Shown piece by piece: positions 1-5,052 of a DNA stretch of 9,997 bases. This DNA comes from Alkalihalobacillus alcalophilus ATCC 27647 = CGMCC 1.3604 (GTDB taxonomy: Bacteria; Bacillota; Bacilli; Bacillales; Bacillaceae_D), in the NCBI RefSeq assembly GCF_000292245.2, contig NZ_ALPT02000117.1, forward strand, positions 1 through 9,997, given 5' to 3'. Below the pieces are notes generated by a model. The model made no database searches, was not told the origin of the DNA, and worked only from the letters and a program-made list of their open reading frames with translations. Position 1 is the first letter of the stretch; each line of letters starts with the position of its first letter. Position numbers and translations under genes: made by a program.

Positions 1-197
1 CCATGTGATCCCTTTGATTATCCGGTATTAGCACCGATTTCTCGATGTTATCCCAGTCTACAGGGCAGGTTGCCCACGTGTTACTCACCCGTCCGCCGCT
101 AACCTCTGGGAGCAAGCTCCCTTTGGTCCGCTCGACTTGCATGTATTAGGCACGCCGCCAGCGTTCGTCCTGAGCCAGGATCAAACTCTCCGTTAAA
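1..197 (-). rRNA. 16S ribosomal RNA, 5' end only (gene continues past the left edge)
   Basis: Read on the minus strand, this stretch begins TTTAACGGAGAGTTTGATCC and continues with the universal 27F primer site, the conserved GGACGAACGCTGGCGGCGTG block and the GTGAGTAACACGTGGGCAAC block. These are the first helices of a bacterial 16S rRNA. About 197 nt of the roughly 1,550-nt molecule are present and the rest lies beyond position 1. The mature 5' end is placed at about 197 by analogy with Bacillus 16S genes and is uncertain by a few bases. The variable helix near 100-125 (GGGAGCTTGCTCCC) is typical of Bacillaceae. It is the first gene of an rRNA operon, with its leader and promoters at 198-490. 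Confidence 0.97.
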
Positions 198-229
198 GGA
201 TAAGCTGATTCGCTCATTTTGCTGGCTTG

Positions 230-301
230 CTTCAGTTTTCACTGAAGTTCCATTTGCATTGATTTCTCAATGACTAACATTGACGAGATACCTTGTATCT
301 C
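230..301 (-). other. rRNA operon leader with three consecutive hairpins
   Basis: Between the 16S start and boxA there are three perfect short inverted repeats in a row. They are 230-247 (7-bp stem, 4-nt loop), 257-272 (6-bp stem, 4-nt loop) and 285-301 (7-bp stem, 3-nt loop). None has a T-run after it, so they are not terminators. Structured leaders are normal upstream of 16S, where they assist folding, antitermination and RNase processing; that role here is inferred. The motif AATGAGCGAA occurs twice in the leader, near 208-217 and 344-353 on the minus strand. Confidence 0.6.
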
Positions 302-320
302 TTTAATTCGCTTGGCTTTT

Positions 321-339
321 GTTCAGTTTTCAAAGAACT
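321..339 (-). promoter_or_regulatory. boxA-like rRNA antitermination site
   Basis: The minus strand reads GTTCTTTGAAAACTGAAC, matching the TGYTCTTTGAAAACT boxA motif of Bacillus rRNA leaders and spacers. It lies about 20 nt after the predicted transcription start of the proximal promoter, the expected position. In rRNA operons boxA recruits NusB/NusE and so prevents premature Rho-dependent termination. The assignment rests on motif and position. Confidence 0.75.
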
Positions 340-364
340 CGTTTCGCTCATTGGCGACTTATCT

Positions 365-393
365 AATATATCACTTCGACTCGTTCAAGTCAA
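365..393 (-). promoter_or_regulatory. rRNA operon proximal promoter (P2)
   Basis: On the minus strand a TTGACT -35 box (388-393) and a TATATT -10 box (365-370) are separated by exactly 17 bp. Transcription should begin near 358, giving a leader of about 160 nt before mature 16S. This is the best sigma-A match in the region and its place directly before boxA fits a Bacillus rrn P2. Confidence 0.75.
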
Positions 394-460
394 CAACTTT
401 TTTCATTGAAATATTTGATTCAATTTGTTGTTTTGACTGTGTGTCTTAGCGACAAGAAAT

Positions 461-490
461 AATATAACATGATACATAATCATTATGCAA
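461..490 (-). promoter_or_regulatory. rRNA operon distal promoter (P1)
   Basis: On the minus strand TTGCAT (485-490) and TATATT (461-466) are separated by 18 bp. The site sits about 96 bp upstream of the proximal promoter, and the DNA beyond it (490-530) is very AT-rich, as for an UP element. Tandem promoters are the rule for Bacillus rRNA operons. The -35 box is weaker than that of the proximal promoter. Confidence 0.55.
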
Positions 491-725
491 TAGTTTTTTA
501 TAATTTATTTATCTTTTTTTAAAATTAGCTAGCACTAATCAAAACGACACTCTGATTATTTTATCATTTTAAATCCAAAACCACTCAAAAATATCTTTTT
601 ATTTCTATATAGAGACTAACATAACCCTGTTCACTCTAGTCGTAAACTCAAATTAACTCGCTTGACTTAAATTAAAGTAACGATGAATGAAACAAAATCA
701 CAACAAAAAAACTTAATCATAAACT
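491..725. other. AT-rich intergenic DNA upstream of the rRNA promoters
   Basis: No open frame with a ribosome binding site, no tRNA and no terminator is visible here. The part nearest the rRNA promoters may act as an UP element. The stretch separates the promoters from the inserted element that begins at 731. Confidence 0.5.
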
Positions 726-730
726 TACTT

Positions 731-1141
731 ACTCAACTTTCGCATCGAGAAAATCCGTTCAACGAGTTGGCAGAGCGAAAGGGAAGCTCTTAAACAAATG
801 CCCTTGACACGTTTGAAAAGCGAGAACGCACTATCACACAAAACGGATAAATTACGCAGTAAAAAAAATATAATAGGCCCTCCGGCGGTCGCTCCCAAAC
901 AGACACTCCGCGTCCTTGCCGAGGAGGCTCGCCAGGTTCCTGCAGGACGCGGAGTATGGTTTTGGTAGCGACAGCCGAAGCGCTTCATTTTAGTGAACCA
1001 TTTCCTTCAACAGCCTATTAAGAGATGTGTTCAGACTGTCAACGATTGAACCGTTCATGTAAAGGCAATTTGAGTATTGTACCGCCCTAAAGTCACCTCT
1101 ATCAACGGTTAAGGGTCAATTATACGCTGCGAAAGTTGAGT
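731..1141. mobile_element. 411-bp nonautonomous transposable element (MITE-like), 14-bp TIRs, 5-bp target duplication
   Basis: The left end ACTCAACTTTCGCA (731-744) is repeated as an exact reverse complement at 1128-1141. Immediately outside, TACTT is present on both sides (726-730 and 1142-1146), as left by transposition with a 5-bp staggered cut. The inside holds no intact transposase. Two remnant-like open frames exist on the minus strand. One is a 41-codon frame without upstream ATG at about 993-1118, ending LNRLLKEMVH. The other is an 87-codon frame at 725-988, whose last residues (SMRKLS) are encoded by the terminal repeat itself. Either could be debris of a transposase, but I cannot name the family. 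A GC-rich hairpin sits in the middle (883-977). The element lies between the purine permease gene and the rRNA promoters and disrupts no gene visible here. Confidence 0.75.
883..977. repeat. GC-rich long imperfect hairpin inside the 411-bp element
   Basis: Two arms of about 34 nt face each other. The outer parts, 883-900 and 959-977, pair with few mismatches. The inner parts are exact complements: ACTCCGCGTCCT at 905-916 and AGGACGCGGAGT at 944-955. The loop is 917-943. A 10-bp palindrome GAAGCGCTTC follows at 977-986. The block is much richer in GC than the AT-rich DNA around it, which suggests separate origin, perhaps a palindromic repeat inserted into the larger element. It resembles GC-rich intergenic palindromes that I recall from several Bacillaceae genomes; that resemblance is from memory. 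Confidence 0.7.
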
Positions 1142-1146
1142 TACTT

Positions 1147-1338
1147 ATTATAAAACAAGCTTAGTTAAAAAGGTTTAGTTTATCCAGACCGAGTGGTTAC
1201 CGATATCCTATTAAGGATTTGAAATCGTTAATGAACATTACACGACCCAGGTTATATCAGAAGAAAGGTAAATCAGGCAATGCAACCAATACGATCGATA
1301 CAATCACTTAAGTAACGAATTAAAACAAAATCAGGTTC
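1147..1338. other. Intergenic DNA between the mobile element and the permease terminator
   Basis: I see no coding frame with a start signal, no RNA gene and no clear promoter in this AT-rich stretch. Confidence 0.5.
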
Positions 1339-1371
1339 AAAAAAAGACCCCTACCCATCGGATAGAAGTCT
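1339..1371 (-). terminator. Rho-independent terminator of the purine permease gene
   Basis: On the minus strand, 12 nt before the stop of the permease gene's downstream edge, a 12-bp stem (1360-1371 with 1345-1356, some G-U pairs) closes a 3-nt loop. It is followed by seven T residues (1339-1345). It lies directly downstream of the permease stop codon and should insulate the rRNA operon from it. Confidence 0.85.
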
Positions 1372-1383
1372 CCTTCCTTTTAT

Positions 1384-2691
1384 CTATTTAAGGAAAATGA
1401 AATACAATAAGAACACAACAAACAATCCGTACATAAGTGGGTGAACTTCTTTTGCTTTCCCTTTACAAATCATTGTAACCGGGTAAAAAACAAAGCCCAT
1501 TGCAATCCCTGTTGCGATACTATACGTAAGCGGCATTGCGAGAATGGTAAAGAAAGCCGGAATCGCAATTTCTAATCGATTCCAATCAATTTGCTTTAAA
1601 GCGGACGCCATCATCACACCTACTAAAATTAAGGCAGGTCCTGTAACCGCTGGTGTAACCACTGCAAGCAACGGTGAAAAGAATAAGGCGACGATAAAAA
1701 ACAAAGCAGTAACAACGGATGTAAAACCAGTACGTCCACCGGCCCCTACACCTGCTGCAGACTCAACATAAGAAGTTGTAGTTGATGTTCCTAAAATCGC
1801 CCCAATTGGTCCTGCTGTCGAATCAGCAAGTAAAGCACGGCCAGCACGTGGTAATTTATTATCTTTAATAAAGCCTGCTTGGTTTGCTACCCCATAAAGA
1901 GTTCCAGCTGTATCAAAGAAATCAACGAATAAGAAAGTTAAAATAACAATTAAAAGTTGTAAAGTAAATACAGATGAGAAATCAATAGTAAAAAGTTGAC
2001 CAAACGTTGGTTCTAAACTTGGAATCGGAGCAACGATACTATCAGGAGTGTTAATAACCCCAAATATCATCCCAACAACTGCTGTCACAACCATTCCGAA
2101 GAAAATCCCACCCTTAAGTCCAATCACTAAGAAAATAACCGTTACGACTAAACCAAAAATCGTTAGTAATACAGAAGGATTAGATAAATCACCTAACGCC
2201 ACAATTGTCGCATCATCAGCAACAATAATCTCTGTATTTTGTAGGCCGATAAAAGCAATAAATAAACCAATCCCCGCTCCTGCGGCATACTTCATTTCAG
2301 CTGGAATGGCATTAATAATCGTTTCACGAATATTACTCACAGAAAGAATAGTAAATATGATACCAGAACAAAATACTCCAAATAATGCCACTTGCCACTC
2401 TATACCCATTCCAATAACAACTGAAAAAGCAAAAAATGCGTTTAAACCCATACCCGGCGCTAAAGCAATCGGGTAGTTCGCAAGTAATCCCATCACTAAT
2501 GTTGCAATCGCCGCTGATAAAGCAGTTGCTACAAAGACGGCATTTTGATCCATACCAGCAGCAGCTAAAATATCAGGATTTACAAATAAAATGTAAGCCA
2601 TCGCAAGAAAAGTAGTCATACCTGCCACTGATTCTGTACGTAAATCTGTGTTGTTTTCCTTAAATTTAAAGAACTGAGCTATGCGTTCCAA
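1384..2691 (-). CDS. pbuG: Guanine/hypoxanthine permease, NCS2 family (AzgA-like)
   Basis: This 435-residue, very hydrophobic protein should import guanine and hypoxanthine across the cytoplasmic membrane with protons. It has the marks of the AzgA-like branch of the NCS2 purine transporters: APGMGLNAFFAF (78-89), VDFFDTAGTL (256-265) in the substrate-binding core, and GTSTTTSYVESAAGVGAGGR (301-320). The C-terminus, with CKGKAKEVHPLMYGLFVVF, closely follows what I recall of B. subtilis PbuG, and length agrees (about 440). The start is TTG, supported by GAGGAGG seven bases upstream; no in-frame ATG fits as well. The gene follows guaA, but has its own promoter, PurBoxes, guanine riboswitch and terminator, so uptake should be shut down by guanine and by PurR. 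The paralogue PbuO is an alternative name, but the position after guaA favours PbuG. Confidence 0.93.
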   Translation of the reverse strand: MERIAQFFKFKENNTDLRTESVAGMTTFLAMAYILFVNPDILAAAGMDQNAVFVATALSAAIATLVMGLLANYPIALAPGMGLNAFFAFSVVIGMGIEWQVALFGVFCSGIIFTILSVSNIRETIINAIPAEMKYAAGAGIGLFIAFIGLQNTEIIVADDATIVALGDLSNPSVLLTIFGLVVTVIFLVIGLKGGIFFGMVVTAVVGMIFGVINTPDSIVAPIPSLEPTFGQLFTIDFSSVFTLQLLIVILTFLFVDFFDTAGTLYGVANQAGFIKDNKLPRAGRALLADSTAGPIGAILGTSTTTSYVESAAGVGAGGRTGFTSVVTALFFIVALFFSPLLAVVTPAVTGPALILVGVMMASALKQIDWNRLEIAIPAFFTILAMPLTYSIATGIAMGFVFYPVTMICKGKAKEVHPLMYGLFVVFLLYFIFLK

Positions 2692-2743
2692 TTTATTTCC
2701 TCCTCAATCTCACCATGGCACAAAAGCAGAAATCGTATCGGAG

Positions 2744-2780
2744 AAAAATAAAAGCTCCGAGTACAGTTCTACCCGAAGCT
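2744..2780 (-). terminator. Riboswitch-controlled intrinsic terminator before the permease gene
   Basis: An 11-bp stem (2770-2780 with 2753-2763, including two G-U pairs) closes a 6-nt loop and is followed by TTTATTTTT (2744-2752). It lies between the guanine aptamer and the permease start, the usual place of the expression platform. An alternative pairing is visible: CTACGATTTC from the P1 3' strand can pair, with one mismatch, with GGAATTTGTAG just before and into the terminator. This would be the antiterminator broken up when ligand stabilises P1, giving an OFF switch; that mechanism is inferred. Confidence 0.88.
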
Positions 2781-2862
2781 ACAAATTCCGACAAAAGTTT
2801 TATATATTTCCTCCCTAGACTTCCGCACTAAGGTTTCATATATAAAGACTGATTGACTGAAA

Positions 2863-2927
2863 TCGTAGTCAAGCTATTTACGGTAGCTTGGTAGAAACGC
2901 GCAGACCCTATTCCTGCAGTTATACGA
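2863..2927 (-). ncRNA. Purine riboswitch aptamer, guanine class, of the permease gene
   Basis: The minus strand folds as a purine riboswitch. P1 is TCGTA with TACGA (2923-2927, 2863-2867). P2 is TGCAGG with TCTGCG around loop AATAGGG. The junction is TTTCTACC. P3 is AAGCTA with TAGCTT around loop CCGTAAA. The GG of loop 2 can make the two kissing pairs with the CC of loop 3. The junction base corresponding to position 74 of the xpt aptamer is C (in GACTACGA), which in this family selects guanine or hypoxanthine rather than adenine. Guanine should therefore repress the permease through the terminator at 2744-2780. Confidence 0.95.
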
Positions 2928-2961
2928 CATGGTTGTTTGATCTTTTTCTTATCACAAATGA

Positions 2962-2990
2962 AGTTTATCAATCAGTCATTTTTTTGTCAA
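2962..2990 (-). promoter_or_regulatory. Sigma-A promoter of the permease gene
   Basis: On the minus strand a perfect TTGACA (2985-2990) and TAAACT (2962-2967) are separated by 17 bp. Transcription should start near 2955, about 28 nt before the aptamer. The PurBox pair lies directly upstream. Confidence 0.8.
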
Positions 2991-2994
2991 TATC

Positions 2995-3038
2995 AAATAC
3001 GAACATTGTCAGATATTTTCACAATATCGTTCGTTTAT
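2995..3038 (-). promoter_or_regulatory. PurR operator: two PurBoxes in inverted orientation
   Basis: AAATACGAACATT at 2995-3007 (plus strand) and ATAAACGAACGAT at 3026-3038 (minus strand) each contain the CGAAC core of the Bacillus PurBox and point toward each other with 18 bp between them. In B. subtilis the two boxes are usually 16-17 bp apart. PurR represses purine genes there, and PRPP relieves the repression. The site is just upstream of the -35 box of the permease promoter, and one box covers the guaA stop codon (3035-3037). Confidence 0.75.
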
Positions 3039-4576
3039 TCCCACTCAATTGTTGCTGGTGGCTTAGATGTTATGTCATAAACAACACGGTTAACATGCTT
3101 TACTTCGTTCACAATACGCGTTGAAATTAACTCTAATACATCCCATGGAATACGAGCCCAATCCGATGTCATCCCGTCAATCGAAGTCACCGCACGGATT
3201 CCAACTGTATAATCATAAGTTCTACCGTCACCCATAACACCGACACTACGCATATTTGGTAATGCAGTGAAGTATTGCCAAATCTCACGATCAAGACCAG
3301 CCTTTTTAATTTCCTCACGTAAAATAGCGTCAGATTCCCTAACAATCTCCAATTTATCCTCGGTAATTTCGCCTAATACACGAATTCCTAAACCAGGACC
3401 TGGGAATGGTTGGCGCCAAACAATCTCATCAGGAATACCTAATTCTGTCCCAACAGCACGAACCTCATCTTTAAATAAAGCATTTAGTGGTTCAATTAAC
3501 TCAAATTTCATATCCTCTGGTAATCCACCTACATTATGGTGAGACTTGATCGTCTGAGCCATATCTGTACCACTCTCAATAATATCAGTATAAAGCGTTC
3601 CTTGAGCTAAGAAATCCATATCCTCTAATTGGCTTGTCTCTTCCTCAAACACATAAATAAACTCATTTCCAATAATTTTACGTTTTTCTTCTGGATCAGA
3701 AACACCTTTTAACTTGTTCATAAAGCGCTCTTTGGCATCGACTTTAATCACTTTCATATTAAATCCTTCGCTAAAAGTCTTCATAACCCCTTCTGCTTCA
3801 TCTTTACGTAATAAACCATGATCAATAAACATACACGTCAATTGATCACCAATAGCTTTATGAAGAAGAACAGCAACAACGGAAGAATCTACACCACCAC
3901 TAAGGGCACATAAGACATTTTTATTCCCAACACGCTCTTTTACTTTTTCAATTTCAATCTCAATAAAGTTCTCCATCGACCATTCGCCTTCACATTGGCA
4001 CACTTCATAAACAAAGTTCTTTAATAGCTCATTACCAAATTGAGAATGGCGGACTTCAGGATGGAATTGAACTCCGTAGAATTTGCGTTCTTCATTACTC
4101 ATCGCCGCTACCGGACAAGATGGGTTAGAAGCGTCGACTACAAATCCAGATGGTGGAGCTAAAATTAAATCCCCATGACTCATCCAGACACTTTGTTCAA
4201 TTGGTAACCCCATAAATAATTTTGATTGATTTTGAACGTTAATATTAGCTTTACCATATTCACGGTGATCAGCAGCATCAACTTTCCCGCCAAAATGCTG
4301 AGTCATTAATTGCATTCCGTAACAAATTCCCAGAATCGGTACACCTAAATCAAAAATAGCTGGGTCACAATGTGGAGCACCTTCAGCATAGGCACTATTA
4401 GGGCCACCTGAGAAAATGATTCCTTTTAAATTCATGCCTTTTAGTTCTTCTACCGTAATTTTGTGTGAATGAAGCTCACTATATACCCCTAAATCACGAA
4501 TACGACGTGTAATTAATTGATTGTATTGACCTCCAAAATCTAGAACAACGACGATTTCTTGATTCAATTCATTCAT
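3035..4576 (-). CDS. guaA: GMP synthase (glutamine-hydrolysing)
   Basis: The enzyme converts XMP to GMP using ATP and ammonia taken from glutamine, the last step of cytosolic GMP synthesis. The product is 513 residues, the usual length in Bacillus. The N-terminal glutamine amidotransferase domain (about 8-200) has the nucleophile Cys85 in GICYGMQ and partners His172 and Glu174 in QFHPEV. The ATP-pyrophosphatase domain follows, with the P-loop SGGVDSS (226-232). The dimerisation domain ends in the family's characteristic PPATIEWE. I chose the ATG at 4576 because AGGTGG lies seven bases before it and the N-terminus then matches the family; an in-frame upstream GTG at 4702 adds 42 residues without homology signals. 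A promoter and guanine riboswitch precede it. No terminator separates it from the permease gene. Confidence 0.98.
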   Translation of the reverse strand: MNELNQEIVVVLDFGGQYNQLITRRIRDLGVYSELHSHKITVEELKGMNLKGIIFSGGPNSAYAEGAPHCDPAIFDLGVPILGICYGMQLMTQHFGGKVDAADHREYGKANINVQNQSKLFMGLPIEQSVWMSHGDLILAPPSGFVVDASNPSCPVAAMSNEERKFYGVQFHPEVRHSQFGNELLKNFVYEVCQCEGEWSMENFIEIEIEKVKERVGNKNVLCALSGGVDSSVVAVLLHKAIGDQLTCMFIDHGLLRKDEAEGVMKTFSEGFNMKVIKVDAKERFMNKLKGVSDPEEKRKIIGNEFIYVFEEETSQLEDMDFLAQGTLYTDIIESGTDMAQTIKSHHNVGGLPEDMKFELIEPLNALFKDEVRAVGTELGIPDEIVWRQPFPGPGLGIRVLGEITEDKLEIVRESDAILREEIKKAGLDREIWQYFTALPNMRSVGVMGDGRTYDYTVGIRAVTSIDGMTSDWARIPWDVLELISTRIVNEVKHVNRVVYDITSKPPATIEWE

Positions 4577-4884
4577 TTTTCTCCCACCTTTTCTCAAATT
4601 GATATCGCTCAAATAACTTTGTCTTTCTAGCAAAGACAATATTCTTGCATAGAATGATTCCGACTCATATGTCTCTTCCATCAAAAAAGGATTATCTAAC
4701 ACTTATAGGCTCTCTCAAAGCCGTATTCGTTATCAATTATTTTGTGCTTCTTTTGCTTATAAAAAACACACTATAATTGATATACACCGTAAGCCTACAT
4801 TCGTCCACCTTAAGAATATGATAAACACTTATTTCCATAATAAATAAAAAAACTAGACTCCGCCAATCGCTATGTAAACAAACG
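4577..4884 (-). other. Long guaA leader between riboswitch terminator and start codon
   Basis: About 310 nt lie between the riboswitch terminator and guaA. Two things stand out. A 10-bp perfect inverted repeat (TATCAATTAT at 4731-4740, ATAATTGATA at 4773-4782) can form a stem-loop with a 32-nt loop that contains a further 4-bp pair. A strong ribosome binding site AAGGTGGA (4804-4811) stands four bases before ATG TAG (4795-4800), a bare start-stop pair. The guaA ribosome binding site is at the end (about 4584-4591). No gene is evident. Confidence 0.5.
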
Positions 4885-4921
4885 AAAAAAAGGCAGAATT
4901 CTAGCATGTCTATTCTGCCTT
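4885..4921 (-). terminator. Riboswitch-controlled intrinsic terminator before guaA
   Basis: On the minus strand AAGGCAGAAT (4912-4921) pairs perfectly with ATTCTGCCTT (4890-4899) around a 12-nt loop and is followed by a run of seven T residues. Its first four bases are also the last four of the riboswitch P1 helix, so the two structures share 4918-4921. As no other terminator follows the transglutaminase gene, it probably also stops read-through from the upstream operon. Confidence 0.9.
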
Positions 4922-4988
4922 CATAGTCAGATTTTTTACGGAAATCCGGTAGAGACTCTTAGGCCTTATTCCTAAGGATATACGAAGG
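4918..4988 (-). ncRNA. Purine riboswitch aptamer, guanine class, of guaA
   Basis: The minus strand forms P1 CCTTCGTA with TATGAAGG (8 bp, one G-U). P2 is CTTAGG with CCTAAG around loop AATAAGG. The junction is TCTCTACC. P3 is GGATTT with AAATCT around loop CCGTAAA. The loop bases GG and CC for the kissing interaction are present. The specificity base matching xpt position 74 is C (GACTATG), so guanine or hypoxanthine is the expected ligand. The junction has C where xpt has U at a position known to be tolerant. It should tie GMP synthase expression to guanine supply. Confidence 0.94.
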
Positions 4989-5023
4989 TGATTACTCTAT
5001 ACACTATTTTTAAGCACGGATAC

Positions 5024-5052
5024 ATTTTAACAACAGGAAAAAAGCTGGTCAA
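5024..5052 (-). promoter_or_regulatory. Sigma-A promoter of guaA
   Basis: On the minus strand TTGACC (5047-5052) and TAAAAT (5024-5029) are separated by 17 bp. The -35 box overlaps the stop codon of the transglutaminase gene (5049-5051). Transcription should start near 5017, about 30 nt before the aptamer, similar to the arrangement at the permease gene. Confidence 0.72.

Noticed and set aside
725..988. 87-codon minus-strand open frame across the GC-rich hairpin
   Set aside because: It runs through both hairpin arms and ends just outside the terminal repeat of the mobile element, with no clear ribosome binding site. It is best explained as a by-product of the inverted repeat or as transposase debris, not a working gene.
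1544..2476. Open frames on the plus strand opposite the permease gene
   Set aside because: Antisense frames within a well-supported membrane protein gene, with no start signals and low-complexity translations.
4577..4702. 42-residue N-terminal extension of guaA from a GTG
   Set aside because: There is no ribosome binding site, the segment lacks family similarity, and a strong site directly precedes the ATG at 4576, which gives the usual 513 residues.
4845..4880. Second terminator after the guaA riboswitch, suggested by GTCTAGTTTTTTT on the minus strand
   Set aside because: The T-run is present, but no stable stem could be paired immediately before it.
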